Positions 27,472-36,357 of a stretch of 49,272 nt of DNA are shown piece by piece. The notes under the pieces are model-generated. The model did no database searches and was not told the origin of the DNA. It saw only the letters and a list, made by a program, of their open reading frames with translations. Positions within the stretch are counted from its first letter, which is position 1. Each line of letters opens with the position of its first letter. This DNA is from Sulfurimonas sp. (GTDB taxonomy: Bacteria; Campylobacterota; Campylobacteria; Campylobacterales; Sulfurimonadaceae): the NCBI GenBank assembly GCA_026988235.1, contig JALSLQ010000035.1, positions 1-49,272 on the forward strand, given 5' to 3'. A program made the position numbers and the translations under genes.

Positions 27472-27656
27472 TGGCTAAGAAGTCTATGATCGCTAAAGCA
27501 AAAAGAACTCCAAAATTTAAAGTGCGTGGATATACGCGTTGTCAGATTTGTGGTCGCCCACACTCTGTATTGAGAGATTTTGGAATTTGTCGTATCTGCT
27601 TTAGAAAAATGGCAAATGAAGGTTTAATACCAGGTGTTAGAAAGTCTAGTTGGTAA
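27471..27656 (+). CDS. rpsN: 30S ribosomal protein S14, zinc-binding type
   Basis: S14 type Z of 61 residues with two zinc-ligand CxxC pairs, CQIC and CRIC, separated by a normal distance. It keeps the ancestral zinc form and no C-minus paralogue is seen here. It is followed by the only sizeable gap (68 bases) inside the spc genes. Confidence 0.96.
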   Translation: MAKKSMIAKAKRTPKFKVRGYTRCQICGRPHSVLRDFGICRICFRKMANEGLIPGVRKSSW

Positions 27657-27687
27657 TATTTCCAAGTAGAAACTCCTAACAATAGCA

Positions 27688-27707
27688 GATGTCTTTTAGA
27701 AGACATC
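27688..27707 (+). promoter_or_regulatory. Hairpin between rpsN and rpsH
   Basis: A perfect 8-base stem, GATGTCTT and AAGACATC, encloses the loop TTAG. No U-run follows, so it is not a normal terminator. It sits 18 bases before the rpsH start in the 68-base gap. An S8 autoregulatory site, an RNase site or a transcript boundary are possible. Confidence 0.55.
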
Positions 27708-27724
27708 CACATTAAGGAAAAATA

Positions 27725-28123
27725 ATGGCAATTAATGATTTAGTGTCAGATGCGTTAACGCGTGTTCGTAATGCTGGTATGAGAAGATTACCCGTTACTA
27801 CTTTAGTACACTCTAAGAGTGTTGAAGCTGTAGCAAATATCTTAGTAGATAAAGGTTACATTGAATCTTGTAATGTAATTGAAGATGGCGTGAAAAAAAC
27901 TATCAAGGTCGTATTGAAGTACGGTGAAGATGGAAAAACTGTAATTAATGAAATGAAAAGAGTTTCTAAGCCCGGTCGTCGTGTTTACAAAGGCAAAGAA
28001 GACATTAAACGTTTCAAAAATGGTTACGGAACTATTATTGTTAGTACATCACATGGCGTTCTACCAAATGACAAAGCTTATGAGCTTGGTATTGGTGGTG
28101 AAGTTATGTGTACGGTTTGGTAG
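27725..28123 (+). CDS. rpsH: 30S ribosomal protein S8
   Basis: Central-domain 16S-binding protein of 132 residues, with [14 protein letters not shown] at the start and the C-terminal STSHGVL and GGEVMCTVW motifs. In E. coli S8 represses the spc operon by binding its mRNA. The hairpin just upstream makes that worth testing here. Confidence 0.97.
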   Translation: MAINDLVSDALTRVRNAGMRRLPVTTLVHSKSVEAVANILVDKGYIESCNVIEDGVKKTIKVVLKYGEDGKTVINEMKRVSKPGRRVYKGKEDIKRFKNGYGTIIVSTSHGVLPNDKAYELGIGGEVMCTVW

Positions 28124-28132
28124 GGAGATAGC

Positions 28133-28669
28133 ATGTCAAGAATTGGAAAAAATCCTGTAGAATTTGCGAGTGACATTACTGTTACTACAAATGGAAATGT
28201 TATAACTTTTGCTAAAGGCAAAAATAGTGTTGATTTAGATACAAAAGGGTATGTTACTTTCGCTGTAGAAGGCAATACTTTAACTTTTAAAAATCTTTCA
28301 GATTCTCGTGAGCATAGAGCTTTCTGGGGTACTTTTAGAGCATTGGCTCAAAATATCGTTACTGGTTTAACTACTGGTTATTCTAAGCAATTAGAAATCA
28401 ACGGTGTTGGTTATAGAGCAGCTGTAAAAGGAAAAGTTTTAAATCTTCAACTTGGTTTTTCTCATGATATTAATTATGATTTACCAGAAGCTTTAGAAGC
28501 AAGTGTTGAGAAGAATGTTATTACTCTTAAAAGCCATGACAAACAAATGTTAGGTCAAGTTGCTGCTGAGATTAGATCATTCCGTCCACCAGAGCCTTAC
28601 AAAGGTAAAGGTGTTAAATACATAGATGAGCATATCGTGCGTAAAGCCGGTAAAACTGCTAAGAAATAA
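28133..28669 (+). CDS. rplF: 50S ribosomal protein L6
   Basis: Two-domain protein near the factor-binding site, 178 residues. SRIGKNPVE at the start and the C-terminal [15 protein letters not shown] motif are diagnostic. Confidence 0.97.
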   Translation: MSRIGKNPVEFASDITVTTNGNVITFAKGKNSVDLDTKGYVTFAVEGNTLTFKNLSDSREHRAFWGTFRALAQNIVTGLTTGYSKQLEINGVGYRAAVKGKVLNLQLGFSHDINYDLPEALEASVEKNVITLKSHDKQMLGQVAAEIRSFRPPEPYKGKGVKYIDEHIVRKAGKTAKK

Positions 28670-28682
28670 GGGAGGAAGATAG

Positions 28683-29039
28683 ATGAATGCTAAAGTATTA
28701 AAAAATAAAATTGCTAACCGTTTAAAGCGTAAGCGCCGTATTCGTGCAAAAATATCTGGGTGTGCTAAACTTCCTCGTGTTTCTGTATTTAAATCAAACC
28801 GTTACCTAAGTGTACAAGCAATTGATGATGCAACTGCAACAACAATTTGCTCAATACATTCAAAGGCTACTGGTCACAAAGCTAATAAAGAAGGTGCTGC
28901 TGCACTTGGTGAGGCATTTGCTGCTAAACTCAAAGAAGCAAACATCTCTGAGATTGTATTTGACCGTAATGGTTACCAATATCATGGCGTAATCGCTGCA
29001 TTTGGTGACGCAATTCGTGCAAACGAAATTAAGTTCTAG
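28683..29039 (+). CDS. rplR: 50S ribosomal protein L18
   Basis: 5S rRNA-binding protein, 118 residues, with the RLSVFKSN-like [11 protein letters not shown] segment and [11 protein letters not shown] near the end. A GGAGG site precedes the ATG. Confidence 0.96.
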   Translation: MNAKVLKNKIANRLKRKRRIRAKISGCAKLPRVSVFKSNRYLSVQAIDDATATTICSIHSKATGHKANKEGAAALGEAFAAKLKEANISEIVFDRNGYQYHGVIAAFGDAIRANEIKF

Positions 29040-29044
29040 GGGTT

Positions 29045-29488
29045 ATGATGGAAATCAATAGAGATGAATTTGAAGAAGCAATAGTAAATATTGGTCGTGT
29101 AACTAAAGTTGTTAAGGGTGGTAGAAGATTTCGTTTTACTGCACTTATCGTTGTTGGTAACAAAAACGGTACTGTAGGTTATGGTGTTGGTAAAGCAAAA
29201 GAAGTTCCTGATGCTATTCGTAAAGCTGTAGATAATGCTTTTAAAAATTTAACAACTGTTAAAATTAAAGGTTCTACTATAGCACACGATATTGAGCATA
29301 AATATAATGCTTCTCGTGTATTACTAAAACCAGCATCAGAAGGTACTGGTGTTATTGCCGGTGGAGCAGCGAGACCTGTTCTTGAACTTGCAGGGATTAA
29401 AGATATCCTTACAAAGTCAATCGGTTCAAACAATCCAAACACACTAGTGCGTGCTACAATTGAAGCACTTTCTCGTATAAAAGGATAG
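29045..29488 (+). CDS. rpsE: 30S ribosomal protein S5
   Basis: Decoding-accuracy protein of 147 residues, with [20 protein letters not shown] and the [17 protein letters not shown]-terminal motif. The gene is followed directly by rplO. rpmD (L30), which usually lies between them, is absent, a known trait of this phylum. Confidence 0.96.
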   Translation: MMEINRDEFEEAIVNIGRVTKVVKGGRRFRFTALIVVGNKNGTVGYGVGKAKEVPDAIRKAVDNAFKNLTTVKIKGSTIAHDIEHKYNASRVLLKPASEGTGVIAGGAARPVLELAGIKDILTKSIGSNNPNTLVRATIEALSRIKG

Positions 29489-29491
29489 AAA

Positions 29492-29890
29492 ATGGGTATT
29501 GAAAACTTAACACCTGCAGAGGGTTCAACAGCTAATCGTAAGCGTGTTGGGCGCGGTCAAGGTTCTGGTACAGGTAAGACTGCCGCTCGTGGTCAAAAAG
29601 GTCAGAAATCTCGTTCAGGTTATAAAAGAAAAAGAAACTTTGAGGGTGGACAACAACCACTTGCAAAGCGTTTACCAAAAATTGGTTTTCACTCTAAAGT
29701 GTTGAAACCATATATAATTAACGTTGAAAAAATCAAAGCTGTTGCAGAGCTTGGTGAAATTACAATGGAGACAATCCGTTGTGTTCACAAAGTTGCTTCT
29801 TCAGTAACTAAAATTAAATTAGTAGGTGCTTCTGCAAAAGATTTAGCACCAAAAATTAAAGATGAAAACGTTACAACAACGGGTAACTAG
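29492..29890 (+). CDS. rplO: 50S ribosomal protein L15
   Basis: Late-assembly protein, 132 residues, with the glycine-rich [21 protein letters not shown] start and [14 protein letters not shown]. Two bases separate its stop from the secY GTG. Confidence 0.96.
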   Translation: MGIENLTPAEGSTANRKRVGRGQGSGTGKTAARGQKGQKSRSGYKRKRNFEGGQQPLAKRLPKIGFHSKVLKPYIINVEKIKAVAELGEITMETIRCVHKVASSVTKIKLVGASAKDLAPKIKDENVTTTGN

Positions 29891-29892
29891 TT

Positions 29893-31155
29893 GTGAATAA
29901 AAATCTAGTAAATAAGATACTTATTACTATCGGGTTTTTATTTATCTACCGCCTACTGGCTTATGTGCCAGTACCGGGCGTAGATACAGCTGTTATTGCT
30001 TCTTTCTTCAACTCACATCAATCAGACTCATTAGGACTATTCAATATGTTTAGTGGTAATGCTGTTAAGAGAATGTCAATTATTTCACTTGGAATTATGC
30101 CTTATATCACAGCTTCTATCATCATGGAGCTTCTTGCTGCAACTTTTCCAACTTTGGGTCAGATGAAAAAAGAGCGCGATGGTATGGTGAAATATATGCA
30201 AATTATTCGTTATGCAACGATTGTTATTACAATCATTCAAGCAATTGGTGTAAGTGTTGGATTACAAAGCTTAACGGGACCTACAGGCAATAGTGCAATA
30301 CTCGCTGACCATAATACATTCATACTGCTTTCTGCTGTTTCAATGTTGGCAGGAACTATGCTTCTTATGTGGATAGGTGAACAAATTACACAAAGCGGTA
30401 TCGGTAATGGTATTTCCCTTATTATTTTCGCAGGTATTGTTTCGGCAATTCCAAGAGCAATTGGTCAAACTATTGAAATGGTGAACACGGGTGCGATGAG
30501 TTTTATTACTGTTATTGCTATTGTTTCTCTTATTTTAATCACTGTTGGCATAATTATATATGTCGAACTTGGCGAACGTCGAGTTCCCATTACCTATGCG
30601 AAAAAGACGATGATGCAAAATCAAAATAAACGTGTAATGAACTATATTCCAATTAAAGTAAACTTGGCTGGTGTTATTCCTGTTATTTTTGCAAGTGCTA
30701 TTTTAATGTTTCCGATGACAGTGCTCTCAAGTAGTACAAACCCTACGATTCAGGCAATTGCAGATTACTTAAATCCAAACAGTTACTTTTTTAACTTTTT
30801 AACATTTGCGTTTGTAGTTTTCTTTGCATTTTTCTATGCAAGTATTACATTTAATGCAAAAGATATAGCAGATAACTTAAAAAGGCAAGGTGGATTTATT
30901 CCTGGTATTCGTACCGGTAATGCGACAAAAGACTTTTTAAATGAAACTGCAAGTAGGTTAACATTTACGGGTGCCCTATACCTCGGATTGGTTGCAACTT
31001 TACCTTTTATGATTATCAAAGGTTTAGGCGTACCATTTTTCTTTGGCGGTACTGCTGTTTTAATCGTTGTTCAGGTTGCTCTTGACACAATGAGAAAAAT
31101 TGAAGCGCAGATATATATGAGTAAATATGAAACTTTAAGTGCGGTTGGTTTATAG
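29893..31155 (+). CDS. secY: Preprotein translocase subunit SecY
   Basis: Channel-forming subunit of the Sec translocon, 420 residues with ten membrane spans. The first span and plug region (YVPVPGVDT), the cytoplasmic GERRVPITYAKK loop and the PGIRTG motif are intact. The start is GTG. It is placed after rplO as usual, with no adk before map. Confidence 0.97.
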   Translation: MNKNLVNKILITIGFLFIYRLLAYVPVPGVDTAVIASFFNSHQSDSLGLFNMFSGNAVKRMSIISLGIMPYITASIIMELLAATFPTLGQMKKERDGMVKYMQIIRYATIVITIIQAIGVSVGLQSLTGPTGNSAILADHNTFILLSAVSMLAGTMLLMWIGEQITQSGIGNGISLIIFAGIVSAIPRAIGQTIEMVNTGAMSFITVIAIVSLILITVGIIIYVELGERRVPITYAKKTMMQNQNKRVMNYIPIKVNLAGVIPVIFASAILMFPMTVLSSSTNPTIQAIADYLNPNSYFFNFLTFAFVVFFAFFYASITFNAKDIADNLKRQGGFIPGIRTGNATKDFLNETASRLTFTGALYLGLVATLPFMIIKGLGVPFFFGGTAVLIVVQVALDTMRKIEAQIYMSKYETLSAVGL

Positions 31156-31157
31156 CA

Positions 31158-31916
31158 ATGGCTATTGCACTTAGAAAACCCAAAGAAATAGAAAAACTTC
31201 GTGCTGCCAACAAAATTGTTGGAGGTGCGCTTGATCTTCTTCGTAAAAATACTAAAGTCGGTATGAGCTTAAAAGAGATGGATGCCATGGCAGAGGACTA
31301 TATTCGTTCTCATGGCGCAAAACCCTCTTTTAAAGGCTTATATGGCTTTCCAAATGCAGTATGTACCTCACTTAATGAAGTTATTATTCACGGTATTCCT
31401 TCTGACTATAAACTCCAAGAGGGTGATGTGATTGGTTATGATATCGGTACTGAATTTGATGGATGGTTTGGCGATGCTGCAATTAGTATGGGTGTCGGAG
31501 AAATCAGCAAAGAGGATGAAGATTTAATTAACTGTTCAAAAGATACTTTGTATTACGCAATTGAAAATATCAAACAAGGTATGCGTTTTAAAGAACTTTC
31601 TTATTTAATGGAACAGTTTATTTTAAATCGCGGTTTTGTTCCTTTACGTAACTTTTGTGGACATGGTATAGGAAAAAAACCACATGAAGAACCAGAAATT
31701 CCAAATTATCTTGAGGGAAATAACCCAAAAGCGGGTCCTAAGATAAAAAATGGAATGGTTTTTTGTTTGGAGCCTATGATATGTCAAAAAGATTCTAAGC
31801 CAGTTATATTGGATAATGGTTGGGATGTTGTTAGTGCCGATGGTTTACGCGGTTCACATTATGAGCATACTGTTGCAGTTATCAATGGTAAAGCTGAAAT
31901 ATTATCTCTTGCTTAA
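31158..31916 (+). CDS. map: Methionine aminopeptidase, type I
   Basis: Removes the initiator methionine from nascent proteins. It is 252 residues with the metal ligands in YDIGTEFDGWFGDAA, the CGHGIGKKPHEEP motif and the late ProGluxxHxxxV-type end (YEHTVAV). It is two bases from secY and likely co-transcribed. Confidence 0.97.
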   Translation: MAIALRKPKEIEKLRAANKIVGGALDLLRKNTKVGMSLKEMDAMAEDYIRSHGAKPSFKGLYGFPNAVCTSLNEVIIHGIPSDYKLQEGDVIGYDIGTEFDGWFGDAAISMGVGEISKEDEDLINCSKDTLYYAIENIKQGMRFKELSYLMEQFILNRGFVPLRNFCGHGIGKKPHEEPEIPNYLEGNNPKAGPKIKNGMVFCLEPMICQKDSKPVILDNGWDVVSADGLRGSHYEHTVAVINGKAEILSLA

Positions 31917-31935
31917 GAGAAAAAGGACTTAAAAA

Positions 31936-32154
31936 ATGGCTAAAGCAGACGTTATTGAAGTTGACGGCAAGATTATTGAGGCTTTGCCTAATGCAACTTT
32001 TCGTGTTGAATTAGAAAACGGACATATTATTTTATGTCATATCGCAGGTAAAATGCGTATGCATTATATAAAAATACTTCCGGGTGATAAAGTAAAACTT
32101 GAGTTAACTCCATATTCTCTTGATAAAGGTCGTATCACTTACCGATACAAATAG
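31936..32154 (+). CDS. infA: Translation initiation factor IF-1
   Basis: OB-fold initiation factor of 72 residues ([20 protein letters not shown], then [17 protein letters not shown]). A strong AAAAGGA site precedes it. It is the last gene of this ribosomal transcript, with a hairpin terminator immediately after. Confidence 0.97.
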   Translation: MAKADVIEVDGKIIEALPNATFRVELENGHIILCHIAGKMRMHYIKILPGDKVKLELTPYSLDKGRITYRYK

Positions 32155-32156
32155 TC

Positions 32157-32180
32157 AAAAGAGGTCAAAGTGCCTCTTTT
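32157..32180 (+). terminator. Rho-independent terminator after infA
   Basis: An 8-base stem AAAAGAGG / CCTCTTTT with loop TCAAAGTG begins two bases after the infA stop and ends in a T run. It could also stop the convergent chorismate mutase transcript, since the opposite strand reads the same stem. Confidence 0.75.
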
Positions 32181-32184
32181 ACTA

Positions 32185-32478
32185 CTAGAAATTTCCACCG
32201 TTTCTAAGCTCGCTTATTTCAGTTTCCACCATTTCATTAATCATTATTTTAAATAGTTCAGATATCATATTTGGATTAACATTGAGTGCAATCGCTTTTT
32301 TGCGTACTTTTTGCATAATATCATCAATTCTCTCTTGCGCTTTTACTTCTGCAACACTCTCTTTGAAACCTGCTGCTTGACGAATGAGATGGCTACGCTC
32401 AGATATTAATTCCACAAGCTGTGCATCAATTTCATCGACTTCATCTCTTACTTCTTGCAGTGAATTACATTTTTTCAT
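32185..32478 (-). CDS. Chorismate mutase, AroQ type (PchB-like)
   Basis: An all-helical AroQ-class protein of 97 residues that would convert chorismate to prephenate in phenylalanine/tyrosine synthesis. The helix 1 pattern is VRDEVDEIDAQLVELISERS, then a mid helix with ERIDDIMQKVR. The start is put at ATG 32478, eight bases after GGAGC; the ORF track begins ten codons earlier without a site. It stands alone rather than fused to prephenate dehydratase. An isochorismate pyruvate lyase activity (PchB) is an alternative. Confidence 0.8.
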   Translation of the reverse strand: MKKCNSLQEVRDEVDEIDAQLVELISERSHLIRQAAGFKESVAEVKAQERIDDIMQKVRKKAIALNVNPNMISELFKIMINEMVETEISELRNGGNF

Positions 32479-32590
32479 CTTTGCTCCTTTTTTATTGTCT
32501 GTTAACACTATTGTAACAATTAAACTCTATAATCTTTCTTGCGATTCTCCTTGTATATCTTTAACATGATTCATTATGGATATGCGTCCA

Positions 32591-32616
32591 TAAAGCCCGA
32601 TGTCAATTGGGCTTTA
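32591..32616 (-). terminator. Hairpin at the end of the 67-residue gene
   Basis: TAAAGCCC at 32591-32598 pairs with GGGCTTTA at 32609-32616. On the minus strand it includes the last codons and stop of the small gene, and no U-run follows. On the plus strand TAATCTTTTTT follows, so it may be a terminator in that direction. Function is uncertain. Confidence 0.4.
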
Positions 32617-32806
32617 TAATCTTTTTTATTGCTTTTGGTAGATGCGCAAAAGGCATTTCAATAGTTGTTTTTTCATTGTCTTCAAGCTTTGTTACATGTA
32701 CCGTCATAAACGATGGATTAAATCGTAATACTTTGTATTGTATATTATCTTCTTTATAATGTATATCTTTCGTACTAAAATCAGTTATTTTTTTCTTTTT
32801 AGCCAT
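32603..32806 (-). CDS. Conserved-looking small basic hypothetical protein
   Basis: A 67-residue lysine-rich protein beginning AKKKKITDF. I do not recognise a family. Its start codon overlaps the stop of the CvfB-like gene (TAATG), so the two are translationally coupled, which argues that it is real and possibly RNA-related. A TACATGTA core is read as Val-His-Val inside it. Confidence 0.6.
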   Translation of the reverse strand: MAKKKKITDFSTKDIHYKEDNIQYKVLRFNPSFMTVHVTKLEDNEKTTIEMPFAHLPKAIKKIIKPN

Positions 32807-33663
32807 TATTTTGCCTTGAGGTATATGCCGGTGTCTTTGACTTCTATCTTACCTTCATCTTGTAGTTGTGTCAAAGAACGCTTAAACTCTTTTTTACTGA
32901 GCCCAAAGACATTTTTAATAAGCTCGGCATCACTTTTATAGTTATAAGGCATTATGCCTTTGTTTTGCTGCAAAAGCTCTAAGACTTTTTGTGCAGATGA
33001 GCCGTCTTTTTTACTACCGGGCTTTCTGAGAGTCAGGTCAATATTGCCGTCTTTTCGTACTGTTTTTACATAAGCAGTTCTTTTGTCTCCTAATTTTATC
33101 TCTTCAAATATCTCATTATGATAAATAAGCCCCTCATATTTATCATTGACAATACATTTAAAACCAAGTGGAGTTTTAGAGATAACTAATATCTCTGCTT
33201 CTTTGTTTACAGCCAAACCTTTGGGTTTTCTATCAAAAAAGTCACCAAGTTTTTCCGTGCCGACAAGTCTATGTGTGCGTTCGTCATAGATGATTTTTAC
33301 AAATCTTTTCTCGCCGACTTCAAAAGGAGTTTTTTGAAACATTTTAGGCACAAGTAAATCTTTTGGCAGTCCCCAGTTCATAAAAGCACCAAAAGGTGCG
33401 ACATCGACGACTTCTAAAAGTGCAAATTCATCCAGCATAGCAACCGGTTTATTGGTGTTTGCTACGAGTCTATCTTCTGAATCTGTGTATAAAAAGACAT
33501 CTACAAGTGAATTTTCACACATATCGTCAGTTACATATTGACCGGGGAGAAGGACATCATTGCCATCTTCTGCCATTAAATAGAGACCGGGTGTTGTGTC
33601 TCTATCGACACGAAGCGTATTTATTTTTCCCAGTTCTAGGTATGGGCTTATTTCTTTTTGCAT
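32806..33663 (-). CDS. CvfB-like S1 RNA-binding protein
   Basis: A 285-residue protein with the CvfB/YitL layout of three S1-like OB domains followed by a winged-helix domain. Visible markers are VAPFGAFMNWGLPKDLLVP (second S1-like unit, about residues 80-98), GFKCIVNDKYEGLIYHNEIF (third unit, about 164-183) and a C-terminal helix-turn-helix (FGLSKKEFKRSL). CvfB influences virulence factor expression in staphylococci; its direct target is unsettled. Upstream lies the REP-like hairpin region. Confidence 0.85.
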   Translation of the reverse strand: MQKEISPYLELGKINTLRVDRDTTPGLYLMAEDGNDVLLPGQYVTDDMCENSLVDVFLYTDSEDRLVANTNKPVAMLDEFALLEVVDVAPFGAFMNWGLPKDLLVPKMFQKTPFEVGEKRFVKIIYDERTHRLVGTEKLGDFFDRKPKGLAVNKEAEILVISKTPLGFKCIVNDKYEGLIYHNEIFEEIKLGDKRTAYVKTVRKDGNIDLTLRKPGSKKDGSSAQKVLELLQQNKGIMPYNYKSDAELIKNVFGLSKKEFKRSLTQLQDEGKIEVKDTGIYLKAK

Positions 33664-33715
33664 TGGTTATTCCGTTGTATTAATATTGTGACATTATAGC
33701 ATTAATAAATAGCCT

Positions 33716-33783
33716 GTCAGGTAACTTTATCGGAACTGGGGTTTAAAGCATAATGCCATGAAGTCAGGCAACTTTTTCGGAAC
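33716..33783 (+). repeat. Direct repeat pair in the cvfB-nnrS intergenic region
   Basis: GTCAGG(T/C)AACTTT(A/T)TCGGAAC occurs at 33716-33736 and again at 33763-33783, 19 of 21 positions identical. The second copy leads into the perfect hairpin arm. The first leads into a sequence (TGGGGTTTAAAGC) that looks like a decayed arm. Confidence 0.75.
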
Positions 33784-33845
33784 CCGTACTTTAGTGCGGG
33801 CTTTGTGGCTTTGAAAACTAAAGCCCGCACTAAAGTACGGGTTCC
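33779..33845. repeat. REP-like 26-base perfect inverted repeat
   Basis: GGAACCCGTACTTTAGTGCG at 33779 begins an arm running to 33804. Its exact reverse complement occupies 33820-33845, with a 15-base loop. Each arm also contains an imperfect self-palindrome around ACTTTAGT. Close relatives of the arm occur at 39908-40086, so this is a dispersed element. Palindromes of this form resemble REP/REPIN elements mobilised by RAYT transposases; no transposase is in the window. Confidence 0.85.
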
Positions 33846-33897
33846 AAGAAAACTTCTAAGTTTTACTATGTATGATTATACAAAAGCGTATAGTCAG

Positions 33898-35064
33898 TTA
33901 TAGTTTACTTCCAAAAACCAATACTTTAAAATATCTTCCACCCCAAACTAAAAAGAGTAAAAGCCAAGCAGTAAATGATATATCAAACAAAAAGTTTAAC
34001 CCCCAGTCAAAAGCTATATTGATGCTATAAAGTGCACGGAGCAGTACAACAATCTGAATGGAAAAAAATATTTTTGTAGCAAGTTTGTCTGCCTGTGGTG
34101 GTTGCCCCGAATGACCTAGTGTTACACGGGTGCCAAAGCCTATAAGGAGTGTCGTTAAAAAACCGATGCCAAGCAGGTGAATGTTTAAAAAGTAAAAAGA
34201 GGTATCAAGCAGGAGTTCAGCACCGAGGCTCAGTGCGGAGATGAAAAAAGCAAGTGGCAACCAAAACAATGCAAGATGTAGTACCCAAAGAATCGGTGGT
34301 GATTGCAAAGGATGCAGATCCCAACGCTTAAATTCAACAAACATATAGAGTGCTAGTAGAAGGTCTACAACTATTTGTACGCTTTTTATATCTGATGCTG
34401 CAAAAATACTTTTAAGGACAAATAGAACAAAAATAATTTTAACAAAGTTTTCATTTTTTACTGCAAAAGAGTGTGAGAAAAAAGGAATCATACGCTGTCC
34501 AACACTAAAGGCAAGAAAAATAAGGTACAGGTAAAAAGATATATTTACGGCTATCGGTAAAATTTCGGGAATAAATAAAGAGAGTATAAAAAGAAAATTT
34601 CCAAGTACGCCAAAATAATTTGCACTAAGAATCCAAAATGAGTCAGACTTATCTGCTGCCGCTCCTGTTTTATATATTTTTTGCAGTTTTAAAACAATAA
34701 AAAATTGTGCAAACAAACTAAGTATCATTGCCCCTAAACTCAAATACTCAGAACTAAAAGCACCGCCAATAAAAAGTAAAGAAGCTAGAGCATTAGCATA
34801 AAAGATTTTAGTGTAATATTTTTTTTCTATGTCCTTTGTTTGATTAAATCGGGGAAAGGTAGTAAATATAAAACCTGTAAAAAAGTTTGTAAAAACTAAA
34901 AATATGAGTGAATAGCTGTGAAACAGTAAAGCCGTTACATGTAAAGAGAAAATACCTTTATAATCCAATGCAAAAATAAGCATCATTACTATTGCATTAA
35001 TGATTCCAAGAAGGAAAAAAGGCTGATGGGGTTGTGATAAAAAATAATTTTCTTTTGTATTCAT
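33898..35064 (-). CDS. NnrS family membrane protein
   Basis: A polytopic protein of 388 residues with about 12 hydrophobic segments and the NnrS pattern: FFLLGIINAIVMM at the start, histidines in FHSYSLIF and FFSHSFA, and GFGTRVTLGHSGQPP near the end. NnrS is a haem- and copper-containing protein linked to nitric oxide/nitrosative stress and denitrification. The gene ends the minus-strand run of 33.9-36.3 kb, seven bases after the radical SAM gene. A Crp-family regulator lies nearby. Confidence 0.92.
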   Translation of the reverse strand: MNTKENYFLSQPHQPFFLLGIINAIVMMLIFALDYKGIFSLHVTALLFHSYSLIFLVFTNFFTGFIFTTFPRFNQTKDIEKKYYTKIFYANALASLLFIGGAFSSEYLSLGAMILSLFAQFFIVLKLQKIYKTGAAADKSDSFWILSANYFGVLGNFLFILSLFIPEILPIAVNISFYLYLIFLAFSVGQRMIPFFSHSFAVKNENFVKIIFVLFVLKSIFAASDIKSVQIVVDLLLALYMFVEFKRWDLHPLQSPPILWVLHLALFWLPLAFFISALSLGAELLLDTSFYFLNIHLLGIGFLTTLLIGFGTRVTLGHSGQPPQADKLATKIFFSIQIVVLLRALYSINIAFDWGLNFLFDISFTAWLLLFLVWGGRYFKVLVFGSKL

Positions 35065-35071
35065 AATCTTC

Positions 35072-36331
35072 CTATATTAAGTAATCTTGACCCAGTTTTT
35101 TGCAATATGCTCCAAGCATAGCGCGTTCAAAGTCGTTATTTGTAGCGTATTGGTACCCGAATGTTTTTGCCCACATATGATGTTCTTCCATGCACAGGTA
35201 GAAGAAAACTTTATCTTCTGTCTTGTACCATGGAGTGAAACTCTCGTAAGCATGTTTGAACATTTCTACTTTTGTGGCATCAGGGTATGATGTTTTTCCA
35301 CTTGCATTTTCATGCGGTATTTGTGTTATTTTACTTCTAAACTCCCGCTCGCGTAACTGCTTGATGACAGGTTTAATGAAGGTAAGGGTACCAAAACTTA
35401 CAAGGGCGACTTCTTTGGGAGAGAATTTTAGTATAAGTTCTTTATATACTTCTTGATATTCGTCAAGATAGCCTTCATACTCGACTATAGGATGAAAATG
35501 AAAACCGACTTTGACACCTTTGTCTGCCATTTTTCGAGCTGCTGTTATACGCTTGGCAAGAGAAGCGGTCAAATGCTCTTCATTGTCTATAATAGTTTGA
35601 GTATTGAGACTCCAGGTACAAAGTATATTTTTAGGAACTTCATTTTCAAGAAGATACTTTATATTGTCCGATTTTGTTTTAAATTCTAAAATGACATTAG
35701 GATTTTTTCTTGCAAAGCTAAAAAGAGCATCTAAAACACCCTCACGATTGCCAAACATAAGCGAATCTGATGCCTGACCGGTTCCAATGTGGTAGGTTTT
35801 ATTTGGATCAAGTTGGAGGTTTAAGAGTTTATCTGCAAAACTGCTGTCAAAGGTAATGGTGTTTTGATTGTAAAAACTTTGAATAGAACAATAAGAGCAG
35901 TCAAAACCGCAACTCTCAACCGCATCAAGTGTTAGCAGGTTGCAACAGCGTGTTTTTTCACTCGCAACGGGGCAAAGTCCAAGTCCAAAACCCTCTTTGG
36001 GAACGGTTTTGAAAGTATATTTTTGTTCTTGCGGAATATTTTTGAGGGTAAAATTTTTATAAGAATTTGGTTTGTTTCGTATATCTTCGTAGGCTTTTTT
36101 AAGTCTGGAGAAAACGACTTTTCTTTGGGGATGCTCAGGAAATATAGCGGTAATTCTTTTTTCATCCCACATCCCCAAATCTCTCGCGAAATTGATTATC
36201 TGTTTTATTTCCTGATAGGAAAAGTGATATTCAAAGGCTTTCTCTTTTATAGACTCTTGTTCATGTAGAGGCAACTTTTGAAAAAATGTGTTTTGTATTG
36301 CGTTGGTAAATTTTTCTGCATAGGAATTCAT
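35072..36331 (-). CDS. SPL-family radical SAM protein
   Basis: A 419-residue protein with the radical SAM cluster motif C141-GFD-C145-SY-C148. The long N-terminal region and the surrounding sequence resemble spore photoproduct lyase, which repairs UV-induced thymine dimers. Campylobacterota do not form spores, so the substrate is unknown; general DNA photoproduct repair or another thymine chemistry is possible. It is coupled to nnrS by position only. Confidence 0.85.
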   Translation of the reverse strand: MNSYAEKFTNAIQNTFFQKLPLHEQESIKEKAFEYHFSYQEIKQIINFARDLGMWDEKRITAIFPEHPQRKVVFSRLKKAYEDIRNKPNSYKNFTLKNIPQEQKYTFKTVPKEGFGLGLCPVASEKTRCCNLLTLDAVESCGFDCSYCSIQSFYNQNTITFDSSFADKLLNLQLDPNKTYHIGTGQASDSLMFGNREGVLDALFSFARKNPNVILEFKTKSDNIKYLLENEVPKNILCTWSLNTQTIIDNEEHLTASLAKRITAARKMADKGVKVGFHFHPIVEYEGYLDEYQEVYKELILKFSPKEVALVSFGTLTFIKPVIKQLREREFRSKITQIPHENASGKTSYPDATKVEMFKHAYESFTPWYKTEDKVFFYLCMEEHHMWAKTFGYQYATNNDFERAMLGAYCKKLGQDYLI

Positions 36332-36357
36332 ATAAGAATTCTAGCAAAAAAAGTTGA

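Noticed and set aside
33716-33845. CRISPR array
   Set aside because: The repeats are too few, of mixed orientation and palindromic, without regular unique spacers. No cas gene is nearby.
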